DNA of 64,000 bases from Paradesulfitobacterium ferrireducens (GCF_017310645.1 NZ_JAFLRH010000015.1:1-64000), one strand, 5' to 3'; shown: positions 42,432 to 52,220, counted from the stretch's first letter. Notes: a model not told the origin generated them from the letters alone. Numbers and translations: made by a program.

Positions 42432-43739
42432 TAAGGCGGCGCGCGCATCAGCCAGCATATAGAGTGAACCGGTGACACACAGCATATCCTCGGCACCCAG
42501 TCTGGCCAGGCCTGCAAGCGCGGCTTCTCTGGGATCTTCGATGCACTCTACCGGACGTCCGTGTTTGCGCGCAATCTCGGCTAAAGCCTCCCAATCCCCT
42601 GCCCGCGGAGAGTCAGGCTTGGTGATGATGACTTCATCGGCCAAAGGCACCAGCATATCTACCACCTTTTCCCGTTCCTTATCCGCCAGCATCCCCAGGC
42701 AGAGCACCAAGCGGGACCGTTTATAGCGGGGGAGAGCTTCCGCTAAAACCGACGCTCCATCCACATTATGGGCCCCGTCCAAGAGCACCTTCGGCCTAAG
42801 CGAGATTAATTCCAGCCGGCCCGGCCACTGAACCTTGCGCAGGGCTTCATAAATTGCCTTTCTGGGAATAGCCGCCCCGTATTCGGACTGTAAGATTTCA
42901 CAGACGGTAACTGCTGTGGCCGCGTTTTCAAGCTGATGGCGGCCGGCAAGACTAAGTCTGAGTTTCGGATAAGATCCATGAATTCCTATGAGGTCAAACT
43001 CCTGCTCCAGCTCTCCGCTCCAGCGGCCCTCGAAGCGTACATCTTCCCCCACTTGCCAGAGATGAACTCCCGCCTCCCGGGCCCGGGCACGCAGTACTTC
43101 CAAGACCTCGGGGCGGTCGGATGCAGTCACGGCCACCGAATTGGGCTTAATAATCCCGGCCTTGACCTGTGCGATCTCAGCCAGAGTAGAACCAAGATAG
43201 TCCATATGGTCCAGCCCGACATTGGTAATCACGGAGACCAGGGGCAAAACGACATTGGTGGAATCAATCTCCCCGCCTAACCCTACCTCGATCACCGCAA
43301 AATGCACCCTTTCTTCAGCAAAGTAAAGCAAGGCCATCGCAGTGCTCACTTCAAATTCCGTCGGGTGCTCGATTCCGCCGGCTACCAACTCTTCCAAATG
43401 AGGCCGCAGCCGGCCAACCAAAGAGGTCAATCTTTCCTTAGCAATCATCTGGCCGTTAATCACGATGCGTTCACGGTAATCATGAAGATGCGGGGAGGTG
43501 AAGACTCCCACTTTATAGCCCGATGCTCTTAAAATCTCGGCAATCATGGCCGTGGTTGACCCCTTGCCATTCGTACCACCCACGTGAATGACCCTGAGAT
43601 TTTGCTCCGGATTCCCCAAACGCTTTAACAATCCTTTGATTCGGTTCAAACCAAAATTCATTCCGAATTTCGTAAGGCTGACTAAATATTCAAGGGCCTC
43701 TTCGTATTCTTCCCCAATCTGTTTCTCCCGCTCGTCCAT
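42390..43739 (-). CDS. folC: Bifunctional folylpolyglutamate/dihydrofolate synthase
   Basis: Adds glutamate to folates (and to dihydropteroate in many bacteria). The 449 residues show the Mur-ligase P-loop GGTNGKGSTTAMIAE (about 53-67), GLGGEIDSTN and LLDGAHNVDGA (about 310). The C-terminus from NETSFRGGFNPR to the stop is a translation of structured element S copy C, so about 13 residues are repeat-derived and the natural end was probably near ADARAAL. The gene follows valS. Confidence 0.92.
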   Translation of the reverse strand: MDEREKQIGEEYEEALEYLVSLTKFGMNFGLNRIKGLLKRLGNPEQNLRVIHVGGTNGKGSTTAMIAEILRASGYKVGVFTSPHLHDYRERIVINGQMIAKERLTSLVGRLRPHLEELVAGGIEHPTEFEVSTAMALLYFAEERVHFAVIEVGLGGEIDSTNVVLPLVSVITNVGLDHMDYLGSTLAEIAQVKAGIIKPNSVAVTASDRPEVLEVLRARAREAGVHLWQVGEDVRFEGRWSGELEQEFDLIGIHGSYPKLRLSLAGRHQLENAATAVTVCEILQSEYGAAIPRKAIYEALRKVQWPGRLELISLRPKVLLDGAHNVDGASVLAEALPRYKRSRLVLCLGMLADKEREKVVDMLVPLADEVIITKPDSPRAGDWEALAEIARKHGRPVECIEDPREAALAGLARLGAEDMLCVTGSLYMLADARAALLNETSFRGGFNPR

Positions 43740-43792
43740 GACTCCAATCCTTCCTGCTGTTCATATAGTGACTCTTTGTAGGTTAAGTATTC

Positions 43793-43833
43793 AAGGAGTC
43801 AGTAGTCAGTATTCAGAATACCTGAGCTTTCTC
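43793..43833. repeat. Heptamer repeats, folC-valS gap, left
   Basis: GGAGTCAGTAGTCAGTATTCAGAATAC; period-seven units upstream of folC. Confidence 0.75.
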
Positions 43834-43920
43834 TGCAGCATTACCTTCGGAAATATCAGAAGGTATGCTTCCTCTGCAAGATCGTACCGGGATTCTCGTC
43901 ACCGGAACTTACGTCCCCAT
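43834..43920. other. Non-coding insert between heptamer tracts, folC-valS gap
   Basis: About 87 bases with small inverted repeats (ACCTTC / GAAGGT at about 43843-43866; CCGG / CCGG near 43890). It is flanked on both sides by heptamers, as at 34704-34850. No gene was recognised. Confidence 0.45.
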
Positions 43921-43922
43921 CC

Positions 43923-43980
43923 CCTGACTCCTGTCTCCTGTCTCCTGTCTCCTGTCTTCTGTCTTCTGACTACTGACTAC
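43923..43980. repeat. Heptamer repeats abutting the valS stop
   Basis: CTGACTC, CTGTCTC x3, CTGTCTT x2, CTGACTA x2: an almost perfect period-seven array ending within one base of the valS stop codon. Confidence 0.88.
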
Positions 43981-46638
43981 TTATTTTCTGAGCTCAGCCA
44001 GCCGCGTTTCTAAGGAATCTTTGCGCTGGGTGACATTTTCCAGCTTGGCGCGCTCCTTTTCCACGACTTCGGCCGGGGCTTTTCCTACAAAACCGGGATT
44101 ATTTAACTTGCCGGCCAGACGTTCTTGTTCTTTGAGCGTTTGCGCGATCTCTTTTTCCAGGCGGGCAATCTCTTTCTCCAAGTCCAGAAGCCCTTTTAAG
44201 GGGACAAAGATTTCCACGCCCGGCAGCACCGCACTGGCTGCTTGGGCGGGTTTCTGTTCCAAAGCACCCACAATCTCTATTTTTGAGCCCCCGGCCAATT
44301 GCTTGATCATATCCTCTCCGGCTCTCACCGTCTCCTGTTCCGCTTTAGTTACCACGATAATCTCTGCTTTTTTCCCGGGAGCTACGTTCATCTCCGCACG
44401 GATATTGCGCACCGCCTTAATAATTTCCATGTGCAAGGCCATTTCTTTTTCCGCCACCGCATCCCAGTAACCATTAACCTGCGGCCAGGACTGAAGCATG
44501 ATGCTTTCCCCGTCATGCGGGAGGTGCTGCCATATCTCTTCCGTTAAAAACGGCATAAACGGATGCAGCAGACGCATCGTCCCTTCCAGAACTTCGAGCA
44601 GGACGGACTGGGAGGTGTGTCTGGCCAGGGTGTTTTCCCGGTCATAGAGCCGGATTTTGCTCACTTCAATATACCAGTCGCAGAATTCGCTCCAGATAAA
44701 TTCGTAGAGCAAACGGGCCGCTTCCCCGAGGTCATAGCGTTCCAAAGCCTTGCTCACATCCTCAGCCGTCGCCTGGTAACGCGAAAGAATCCAGCGGTCT
44801 GCCAGGGTGAGTTCCCCGCGCGGCCCCTCGGCGTAATCCGCCAGGTTCATCAGCACGAAGCGGGAGGCATTCCAGATCTTATTGGCGAAATTCCGGGTAG
44901 CTTCCAGGCGCTCCGGGTGAAAACGCAAATCATTGCCCGGGGTATTTCCGGTAACGAGCATGAAGCGGAGGGTATCTGCCCCATATTTTTGGATGACTTC
45001 AATGGGATCCACCCCATTGCCCAAGGACTTGCTCATCTTGCGTCCCTGAGCATCTAACACCAGTCCATGGATCATCACTTGCTTAAACGGAACTTCATGC
45101 TGAAATTCCAGGGCGGTGAAAATCATGCGCGCCACCCAGAAGAAGATAATATCGCGCCCCGTCACCAACACCGTGGTCGGATAGAAGTGCTTCAGTTCCG
45201 GAGTCCGCTCCGGCCAGCCCAAGGTTGAGAAAGGCCACAAAGCCGATGAAAACCAGGTATCAAGCACATCCGGGTCCTGCTCCAGCTTGCTTGAGCCACA
45301 GGTGGGACAGGTCAAGGGGTCTTCCTTGGCGCAGATTTCCGCCCCGCACTGCTCACAGTACCACACCGGAATCCGGTGCCCCCACCAAAGCTGGCGGGAA
45401 ATGCACCAGTCCCGGATATTCTCCAGCCATCCCAGATAAATCCTGGCAAAGCGCTCCGGCACAAATTCCAGGCTTCCGTCCCTTACCACTTCCATGGCCG
45501 GCTTAGCCAAGGGCTCCATCTTCACAAACCATTGTTTGCTCACCATCGGCTCAATGACCGTGGAGCAGCGGTAGCACTCCCCAACGGCGTGCTCGTGCTT
45601 TTCCACCTTGACTAAGGCCCCTTCCGCTTCCAGGTCGGCCAAAATCCGTTTGCGGGCTTCATAGCGGTCAAGCCCTTGGTATTTGCCCGCATTTTCATTC
45701 ATGCGGGCTTCTTTATCCAGCACTTTGACTTCCGGCAATTTATGCCTGAGCCCGATTTCAAAGTCGTTGGGGTCGTGAGCCGGGGTGATTTTCACCGCTC
45801 CCGTGCCAAACTCCCGATCCACATACACATCGGCAATCACCGGAATTTCCCGGTGAACCAGCGGCAGAATGACGGTTTTCCCGATCAAATGCCGGTAGCG
45901 CTCGTCCTCAGGATGTACCGCCACGGCGGTATCCCCCAGCATGGTCTCCGGCCGGGTGGTGGCAACCACCAAAGCCTCATCACTGTCTTTCACCGGATAG
46001 CGAAGGTGGGAAAGCTGCCCTTCCCGGTCCACGTGCTCGACTTCAATATCTGAAATCGTGGTATGGCAGCGCGGACACCAGTTGACAATATAGTTCCCCC
46101 GGTAAATCAGTCCTTTATTATAAAGATCGACAAATACCTCCCGCACCGCCTTAGAGCAGCCCTCATCCATCGTAAAGCGCTCCCTGGACCAGTCGCAGGA
46201 AGCCCCCAGGCGCCTTAGCTGCTGGGTGATTCTTCCGCCGTACTGTTCTTTCCAGGCCCAGACCCGCTCTAAGAACTTATCACGACCCAGTTCATGCCGG
46301 CTCAGTCCTTCCTTGGCCAGCTGTTCTTCCACTTTCGCTTGGGTCGCAATCCCGGCATGATCCGTTCCCGGAAGCCAGAGTGTATTATACCCCTGCATCC
46401 TTCGGAAACGTGTCAGAATATCTTGAATCGTGCTGTCCATCGCATGGCCTAAATGGAGAGAACCGGTCACATTCGGAGGAGGCATGACAATGCTGAAAGA
46501 TTTCTTATCCTCCTCAACTTCGGCCTTGAAAAAGCCGTTTTCCTCCCAGAAGCGGTACCATTTTCCCTCGACGAAACCCGGATCATACACGGATGATAAT
46601 TCTAATGAATTCTTAGCCGAATGGCTGGCATCTGACAT
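43981..46638 (-). CDS. valS: Valyl-tRNA synthetase
   Basis: Charges tRNA-Val. The 885-residue class I enzyme has [15 protein letters not shown] (HIGH, about 52-66), the CP1 editing domain (about 190-330), zinc Cys pairs (WYCEQCG ... CPTCGSS), KMSKS (about 533) and a C-terminal coiled coil (about 815-885, [20 protein letters not shown]). Transcription starts at a consensus promoter and runs through a T-box leader with a terminator. Confidence 0.97.
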   Translation of the reverse strand: MSDASHSAKNSLELSSVYDPGFVEGKWYRFWEENGFFKAEVEEDKKSFSIVMPPPNVTGSLHLGHAMDSTIQDILTRFRRMQGYNTLWLPGTDHAGIATQAKVEEQLAKEGLSRHELGRDKFLERVWAWKEQYGGRITQQLRRLGASCDWSRERFTMDEGCSKAVREVFVDLYNKGLIYRGNYIVNWCPRCHTTISDIEVEHVDREGQLSHLRYPVKDSDEALVVATTRPETMLGDTAVAVHPEDERYRHLIGKTVILPLVHREIPVIADVYVDREFGTGAVKITPAHDPNDFEIGLRHKLPEVKVLDKEARMNENAGKYQGLDRYEARKRILADLEAEGALVKVEKHEHAVGECYRCSTVIEPMVSKQWFVKMEPLAKPAMEVVRDGSLEFVPERFARIYLGWLENIRDWCISRQLWWGHRIPVWYCEQCGAEICAKEDPLTCPTCGSSKLEQDPDVLDTWFSSALWPFSTLGWPERTPELKHFYPTTVLVTGRDIIFFWVARMIFTALEFQHEVPFKQVMIHGLVLDAQGRKMSKSLGNGVDPIEVIQKYGADTLRFMLVTGNTPGNDLRFHPERLEATRNFANKIWNASRFVLMNLADYAEGPRGELTLADRWILSRYQATAEDVSKALERYDLGEAARLLYEFIWSEFCDWYIEVSKIRLYDRENTLARHTSQSVLLEVLEGTMRLLHPFMPFLTEEIWQHLPHDGESIMLQSWPQVNGYWDAVAEKEMALHMEIIKAVRNIRAEMNVAPGKKAEIIVVTKAEQETVRAGEDMIKQLAGGSKIEIVGALEQKPAQAASAVLPGVEIFVPLKGLLDLEKEIARLEKEIAQTLKEQERLAGKLNNPGFVGKAPAEVVEKERAKLENVTQRKDSLETRLAELRK

Positions 46639-46660
46639 AGTTTGAAACCCCTCTCCCTGA

Positions 46661-46699
46661 TAATAATAAAAGCTTTTCCCCTCTAAAGGGCGAAAAGCT
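46661..46699 (-). terminator. Attenuator terminator of the valS T-box
   Basis: AGCTTTTC.CCC / GGG.GAAAAGCT stem, then TTTATTATTA on the minus strand, 23 bases before the valS start. It can be replaced by an antiterminator that pairs with the upstream T-box sequence. Confidence 0.85.
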
Positions 46700-46923
46700 C
46701 CGCGGTACCACCTTTTTTGCCAATCGTTAAAAAACTCATGGCACTCTTAGCGCGTTAACGGGCTGACCGTCAGAGAGTACTCCATTCCCCTCTGCCCCTC
46801 CTGTGCGACCCTAGCGCGACTGTGAAAAACCTTCCAGCAAAACGGTTTTTCTCTCTGCAACAGCCTTTACCCTCTATTCCTCACATTCATCGGGTTTTCT
46901 ATCTCACATCTTTGCCTAAATAT
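46700..46923 (-). promoter_or_regulatory. T-box leader of valS
   Basis: The highly conserved T-box sequence AAGGTGGTACCGCG is at 46701-46714 on the minus strand, just before the terminator. Upstream are Stem I features (AGAGAG near 46838; AAAAACC / GGTTTTT hairpin 46815-46845). Uncharged tRNA-Val should stabilise the antiterminator. I could not fix the specifier codon with certainty. Confidence 0.88.
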
Positions 46924-46929
46924 ATTAAC

Positions 46930-46958
46930 ATTATACTCAGGGTCTGATTTCTTGTCAA
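46930..46958 (-). promoter_or_regulatory. valS promoter
   Basis: A perfect consensus on the minus strand: TTGACA (46953-46958), 17-bp spacer, TATAAT (46930-46935). Confidence 0.92.
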
Positions 46959-47101
46959 AATCTCTGTTTCTACCCCTCCCCAAGCATAATATTCTATGGT
47001 AAAATAAAGCAAAGTTATAATTATTTTGAGAAACAAGTATATCTGTAAAATTCTAACATATATAATCGTTTTATCCTGTTACCTGCATAGGAGGCGTACA
47101 T

Positions 47102-48439
47102 ATGGAAAATTTTCTGGAACGATTCGGCCAATTCTTTTTTAAACACTCCCGCATTGTCCGCTGGTGGTTCAATTTAGGTCTGGCGGCTAAACTCATTATC
47201 GCTTTCTCAATTAACGCTTTAATTACCTTAGCCGCAGGGGGAACTGTGTATTATTTTGTTAAAAAAGGAACAAACCTCCAGCACAATATTGGCATGGTTT
47301 TAATTTTAACGGCAGTCGCAAGCGGATTTATCATTCTTTACGGTTTGTATATCGCCTTTCTTACCGCTACCCCGCTCAGACGGGGGGTTCAATTTGCCAA
47401 GGTTGTGGCAGAAGGAGACCTAACTCCCGATCTTTACTGTATGACTGAAAACGATGAAGTCGGCCACCTGTGCAAATCCCTGAACAAGATGCTTGAAAGC
47501 TTTCGCTCCTTAGTGGGGAACATTTCCCACAGCGCGGATATTTTTGCCGATTCTTCTTCAGTGCTGTCCGAGCGCGCAGAAGCGACAGCTCAAGCAGCCC
47601 AGCAAGTCGCCTTGGCTATCAACCAAGTCGCCTTAGGCTCTCAGACCCAGGCTAACAGCGTTCAGGCCATTTTAGAAGCAGTCACGGAAATGTCAGCTTT
47701 AATCCAGAAAATCGAACAAAGCATATCACAGGCCGACAAAGCATCCGGTGTGGCCTTGCAGGTAGCCAATGAAGGCAATCACTCCATCGCCAAGACGAAT
47801 GCCCAAATGAATCACATCCATCAGACGGTGGCTGAAACCGGGGAGATTATCAGTGAGTTAGGAGAAAAATCTGCTTCCATCGGCTCCATAGTCGAAACCA
47901 TTAAAACCATCTCCGATCAGACCAATCTCTTAGCCCTCAATGCGGCTATCGAGGCCGCCCGGGCCGGAGAACACGGGCGCGGCTTCAGTGTCGTCGCCGA
48001 GGAAGTGCGGAAACTGGCTGAACAGTCCACCCACTCCAGTGCTCAAATCGAACAGATCATCCATGATATTACTGTAAATGTCAGTAGGGCCATTACCAGC
48101 ATGGATGCTGAAAAAGAAGTGGTTCTCAGCGGAGCCCAAGTGATCGAGGATGCCCAGAAAGCCTTTGTCCGCATTGTCGACAGCACCCAGGAGGTAAACC
48201 GCCACATCCGGGAAGTTTCCGGATACAGCGAACAAATTGCCCTCCGCTCGGAACATATTACCAAAGAAATCACTCAGGTAGCCTCAGTCAGCCAGCAAAC
48301 GACCGCTCAGACCGAGGAAGTCGCCTCCAATAGTACAGAACAGCTCAGTTCCATGCAGGAAATTAACGCCTCCACCGAAGAGCTGTCTAATGCAGCCCAA
48401 GAATTGCAAGCTGCCTCCCGTAAGTTCAAACTTATATGA
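47102..48439 (+). CDS. Methyl-accepting chemotaxis protein with minimal sensor region
   Basis: A 445-residue chemoreceptor. Two membrane helices (about 27-52 and 62-85) are separated by only about 12 residues, so there is no extracytoplasmic ligand domain. A HAMP-like segment (about 86-140) leads to the signalling hairpin, whose tip is [20 protein letters not shown] (about 287-306). It may sense membrane or cytoplasmic conditions. AGGAGG lies seven bases before the ATG. It stands alone, divergent from valS. Confidence 0.92.
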   Translation: MENFLERFGQFFFKHSRIVRWWFNLGLAAKLIIAFSINALITLAAGGTVYYFVKKGTNLQHNIGMVLILTAVASGFIILYGLYIAFLTATPLRRGVQFAKVVAEGDLTPDLYCMTENDEVGHLCKSLNKMLESFRSLVGNISHSADIFADSSSVLSERAEATAQAAQQVALAINQVALGSQTQANSVQAILEAVTEMSALIQKIEQSISQADKASGVALQVANEGNHSIAKTNAQMNHIHQTVAETGEIISELGEKSASIGSIVETIKTISDQTNLLALNAAIEAARAGEHGRGFSVVAEEVRKLAEQSTHSSAQIEQIIHDITVNVSRAITSMDAEKEVVLSGAQVIEDAQKAFVRIVDSTQEVNRHIREVSGYSEQIALRSEHITKEITQVASVSQQTTAQTEEVASNSTEQLSSMQEINASTEELSNAAQELQAASRKFKLI

Positions 48440-48472
48440 TTCTTGCCTCGTGCATCGATCCTCCTGTCTCAA

Positions 48473-49843
48473 TTACGCCCGTTCAACTCCCGTAACCTCA
48501 GCCGTCCATTGATCGAGGGCGACTAAATCATTGGGTCCGACTTCCGCCAAGGATGTTTTGCCCAGTCCGCGAACGGCTTCCTCCATTTCCAAGCCCATTG
48601 ATTTTATCGCATTGACCACACTTTTAGCTGCCAGATCAACATCGAGGCGGCTTTTATATTTGGAGTCATAATACACAAGCTGGGTTAATGGTTCCCAGGG
48701 CATAACCTTCCCGATCTGCTTGTGCACTAAGGCAAAGAGAGGCACCGTCCCTAAATACACGGCATCTGCTCCCAGGGCAATCGCTTTTAAGCACTCGCCC
48801 GGAGTAAAATATCCGCCTGCAACAATGACGCTCACTTCATGGCGCACTCCTTGCTCACGTAAATAACGGATTGTCTTGCTCAGCGCCAGAATGGAAGGAA
48901 TTCCGAAATCATCCTCCATCGTAGGGGAGGAACCGTGGGTTCCTCCCTGTGAGCCACCGATCACCAAAATGTCAAATCCCGCCTCAATGGCCACGGCCAG
49001 ATCCCGTTCCAGATGCCCGCCAGCCATCATTTTGAGGCCAATTGGTTTTCCCCCCACTTGCTCCCGCAACTCGGACACATATTTCGGCCAGTCCCACGGA
49101 TTAGTAATACCGGCCACCACCGACCCTCCCCGCCCGGATTCGACAGGGGAAATCCCCATCAATTTTTGGGCCCTCCCCTTGATGGTAACCGGGTCGATGA
49201 AATGGGTTCCTATTCGGGCTCCCTGGCCCATTTGCACTTCTATCATATCTGCAGTGGCAATCGCCTCAGGGTTTGTGCTCCAGGGGGCGCGCGCAATCTG
49301 CCAGATATACTTTCCGGCTTCCGAACGTTCCTCGGGCAAAAAAGGACCTTCCCCTGAATTAATAGCTGTACCCAACTCTTTGGCAGCCCTGGCTAACGCT
49401 TTTTTGGCCTCCTCAGACAGAGCCACCCCATAACCCATACCCGAAATCAGAAGCGGCATCGCAAGGGTCAGCGGCTTGGCCGCTCTTGGACCCAAGGTCA
49501 CCTTCATATCCACCGGGACTTCTCCTTCAACCGGCAAGCGGGCCATCTGTGCCGGAATAAACATGAGATGGTCATAGCCGGGGAAAGGTTTCGGGGAACC
49601 CAGGGGACGCTTAATGATTTTACCCTCTTCCGCGCGCAGGCCAAGCTCGATTACATTGCGCAGCGATACCCGCTCCAGAGCGGTCCAGAGTTCTGCTAAG
49701 TTTTCAGAATACTTATCCTGCAGCAACCTGCCCACGACCAGAGAAAACAGCCTTTGCACAAGCTTACGGAAAAGGATCTTGCCGCTGACAAATAGGATTA
49801 CGAGCAGAATCGCCCCACCCACGAATGAACCGGCAGCCGCCAA
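48473..49843 (-). CDS. Glutamate synthase-like FMN-domain protein, membrane-anchored
   Basis: A 456-residue protein with an N-terminal membrane helix (about 6-25) and the FMN-binding glutamate synthase domain (about 95-440): SGMGYGVALSEEAKKAL, NSGEGPFLPEE, IGGSQGGTHGSSP and VIVAGGYFTPGECLKAIALGADAVYLGT. The amidotransferase part is missing, as in stand-alone archaeal-type GltB2 proteins, whose role is not settled. The 49843 start is a TTG without a good ribosome site; GGGGGTG at 49876-49884 points to an unusual ATA start (49870) that would lengthen the helix. Confidence 0.82.
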   Translation of the reverse strand: MAAAGSFVGGAILLVILFVSGKILFRKLVQRLFSLVVGRLLQDKYSENLAELWTALERVSLRNVIELGLRAEEGKIIKRPLGSPKPFPGYDHLMFIPAQMARLPVEGEVPVDMKVTLGPRAAKPLTLAMPLLISGMGYGVALSEEAKKALARAAKELGTAINSGEGPFLPEERSEAGKYIWQIARAPWSTNPEAIATADMIEVQMGQGARIGTHFIDPVTIKGRAQKLMGISPVESGRGGSVVAGITNPWDWPKYVSELREQVGGKPIGLKMMAGGHLERDLAVAIEAGFDILVIGGSQGGTHGSSPTMEDDFGIPSILALSKTIRYLREQGVRHEVSVIVAGGYFTPGECLKAIALGADAVYLGTVPLFALVHKQIGKVMPWEPLTQLVYYDSKYKSRLDVDLAAKSVVNAIKSMGLEMEEAVRGLGKTSLAEVGPNDLVALDQWTAEVTGVERA

Positions 49844-49965
49844 AAGGATAATTAAGAGGGCAGTATCTATCTAGTTCACCCCCATTGATTATTTTCCGGT
49901 TGTAACCTAACCCGGCATCATTCGTAGTGTGTGACCCCGTCTGCCAGAATATGCATTTTTGGTGT

Positions 49966-50649
49966 TTAACCGATTCTTTTGATCCCGCCTATTTCCTCCT
50001 CCCACCAGGGATGAGTCCTATCCAGGTTAACGGCATCTGTCCGGTAATCATGGGCTTGGTCTTGGAGGGAATTTGCTTGGTTTTGATCATCGTTTGCCAG
50101 GTCTGGATAATCATTCGCCCAGTCTTTTCCGTTATCTGATTTGCCTCCATAGTTAGAATCCTCGTACCGGTAATCCCTTCTCCTGTACGTTTCATAACTA
50201 CCATCCACTCTGCCGTTCTCTCTGTCGTATTCACGATCATATTCTCGATCATATTCCCTGTTGACCCTCCAACTTTCCCTATTCCCTACAGGTCTTACCT
50301 TTCTCCCACCGCCAACTCCTGTGCCAATCACTCCGCCCAAGCCACCGAGCAAAGCTCCTTCCGCTAAAAGCTGAACAACACCGGCACCGCTCACCGGAGC
50401 AAATAAGGCCAGCAACAGGGTGCTCACTGCAACATAGCCCGCACCGGCAACCGCACCGATCATCCAATGTCCTCCGTCCCGCGCGGCCCGAAAACCCCCA
50501 ATTAAACAGCTCAAGAAGAGCCCGACATCTACCAGGCTTGTAACTTTTAGTCCGCCAAGCCCCATCGTCTCCCAAATCACTCCCCCGAGCAAGGTCAGGA
50601 GAGTAACCAGTAAGCCTGTACTAATCCCCCGTAAAATTGCTGTTCCCAT
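49966..50649 (-). CDS. TIGR04086-like membrane protein with acidic/basic repeat tail
   Basis: A 227-residue protein. The first 120 residues form four Gly/Leu-rich membrane helices of the TIGR04086 type (unknown function, common in spore formers). The remaining tail is hydrophilic, with the tandem unit EYDR three times (about 131-142) and Asn/Asp/Gln-rich sequence (about 160-215). The 12-bp repeats in DNA suggest recent expansion. Confidence 0.7.
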   Translation of the reverse strand: MGTAILRGISTGLLVTLLTLLGGVIWETMGLGGLKVTSLVDVGLFLSCLIGGFRAARDGGHWMIGAVAGAGYVAVSTLLLALFAPVSGAGVVQLLAEGALLGGLGGVIGTGVGGGRKVRPVGNRESWRVNREYDREYDREYDRENGRVDGSYETYRRRDYRYEDSNYGGKSDNGKDWANDYPDLANDDQNQANSLQDQAHDYRTDAVNLDRTHPWWEEEIGGIKRIG

Positions 50650-50744
50650 TAAAATCCCCCTTTTTTAAATATCTCAGCAGATGTTGCCGAAATAGCACTT
50701 ATTGTACAAAAGGTTAAGAAAATTTCGCAGTTCATTCTCAAGCA

Positions 50745-50838
50745 TTCTGAATTCTGACTCCTGAATTCTGAATTCTGACTCCTGAATTCTGAATTCTGAC
50801 TCCTGAATTCTGAATTCTGACTCCTGAATTCTGATTAC
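50745..50838. repeat. Heptamer array (type example), period 7 and 21
   Basis: An almost perfect array of CTGAATT and CTGACTC heptamers arranged as a 21-bp higher-order unit (CTGAATT-CTGAATT-CTGACTC), three times or more. It lies between two divergent genes, 110 bp before the LysM-ferritin gene. The same heptamers occur at eight other places in the window. Confidence 0.93.
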
Positions 50839-50949
50839 CTATATTAATATTTACGAGGAAGTTGTCCAAGATATGCCACATTTATCCATGCGCCACTGAA
50901 ATGCTCCCTGAATATAGTAAAGTGAAATCAGCAAACAAGGAGGATTCCT

Positions 50950-51687
50950 ATGAACTACGCACGATATGTAGTACAACCTGGGGACACGATCTACAAGATC
51001 GCCCGTGCTTACAACGTGGAAATGACCGAGATTATTAAGCTAAACCACCTCAAACATCCTGACCGCATTTATCCCGGGCAAGTGCTCTTACTCCCAATCG
51101 CAGATATGGAGGGACCACTGCCCGGCGAAATTCCTGAACCAAACTTTACTTATGCCGCCTGGCTCTACGAAATTTATGCCGGGCAAGACTCTGAACTTAC
51201 AGCCATCACTACTTACCTCTATCAAGCAGTCGTCCTTGATCGTCCGGAATTCGACTCCTTACTGCGCCCCATTGCCTACGATGAAATGCGCCACCTGGAT
51301 CAAATCGGCACGGCTTTGCGCCATTTAGGCGTCGATCCGAGATATGGTGCTTTTAGCCGGGGACACTGGGTCGACTGGCGGGCCAAGTACATTAACTACA
51401 CTACCGAGCTCTGCACCCTGCTTGAACTGGATATGCAGGATGAAGCCAAAGCCCACCGCCATTACCTGGATCTTTGCCAGAAAATCCCCATCCCTGAAAT
51501 CCAGGGGATTCTCTCGCAAATGGCGGCTGATGAAGCCCGCCACTGTCAATGTTTCGCCGACGCCAAAGCCCAGTTCTGCGGAGTCGAGTGCGCCCCACCC
51601 ATTCCGCAAGTACCCATGATGCCCGAAATGCCGGAAATGGCCCCCGAGATGCCGCAAGGGCCGCCCCCCGAAGGCGGAGCAGGCTGA
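50950..51687 (+). CDS. LysM - ferritin-like domain fusion protein
   Basis: A 245-residue protein. Residues 3-50 form a LysM domain (YVVQPGDTIYKIARAYNVEM to GQVLLLP); residues about 75-215 form a ferritin-like four-helix bundle with possible di-metal ligands in DEMRHLDQ (about 114-121) and DEARHCQC (about 196-203); the tail (about 218-245) is Pro/Met-rich. There is no signal peptide. Spore-coat LysM proteins also lack one, so a spore surface role is possible, but this is inference. AGGAGG lies six bases before the ATG. Confidence 0.78.
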   Translation: MNYARYVVQPGDTIYKIARAYNVEMTEIIKLNHLKHPDRIYPGQVLLLPIADMEGPLPGEIPEPNFTYAAWLYEIYAGQDSELTAITTYLYQAVVLDRPEFDSLLRPIAYDEMRHLDQIGTALRHLGVDPRYGAFSRGHWVDWRAKYINYTTELCTLLELDMQDEAKAHRHYLDLCQKIPIPEIQGILSQMAADEARHCQCFADAKAQFCGVECAPPIPQVPMMPEMPEMAPEMPQGPPPEGGAG

Positions 51688-51722
51688 TTTAGCCCTTTTC
51701 AGCTGGCGCCGGATTAGGTATA

Positions 51723-51760
51723 CTAAAGCCGTTGCGATTTCGCAACGGCTTTAGTCTTTA
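51723..51760 (+). terminator. Terminator after the LysM-ferritin gene
   Basis: CTAAAGCCGTTGCG-ATTT-CGCAACGGCTTTAG, a 14-bp perfect stem followed by TCTTTAATT. Confidence 0.88.
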
Positions 51761-51798
51761 ATTAAGATAATGAAAGACTTTTACTAGATGAATGAGTT

Positions 51799-52220
51799 GG
51801 CAGGCTGCACAGCTTAGCGAACCGTCCGAGCAGAGACGTAACTCTCCGGTGGAGAGTTACGCCGAAACCGCTTACTCTCAAAGAATGCTGTACGGCTGAG
51901 GACTCGTTAAGCGAGCGAGTCGACGCAGCGTAAACGCACCGACGGGACTAGTCCACGGAAACAAGTGCGTTAGTCCGGGCAAGGACTAACGGGACTGATG
52001 CCACGTGTGCCATGGACGGCACACAACGCGGCGCACATGCAGTAAGCATAAGGGTTTCGGATGCGTTAGCGTAGTCGACGAGCTCGATCCTTCGGCGAAC
52101 AGCTTCACGCTGTTCGAGCATCCGGCGCGTGGTACGTTTGTCTACAGTGTAGACAAACGCCGAAGCCGCATCCCCCGGAGAATCACTTTGCGGCGAAGGA
52201 TGCGGGCTGTGCAGCCTGCC
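51799..52220. repeat. 422-bp hairpin-rich inverted-repeat element R2
   Basis: Bounded by perfect 15-bp inverted termini (GGCAGGCTGCACAGC, 51799-51813, and its complement at 52206-52220). Inside are at least five strong hairpins, among them CGTAACTCTCC / GGAGAGTTACG (51838-51862), GTGTGCC / GGCACAC, CGAACAGC / GCTGTTCG and GTTTGTCTACA / TGTAGACAAAC. It shares the word CCGGCGCGTGGT and the GGCA-GCT terminal pattern with element R1. It fills the gap before the EamA gene. No gene is seen in it. Confidence 0.78.

Noticed and set aside
50745..50838. CRISPR array.
   Set aside because: Repeats are contiguous heptamers without spacers and no cas gene is present.
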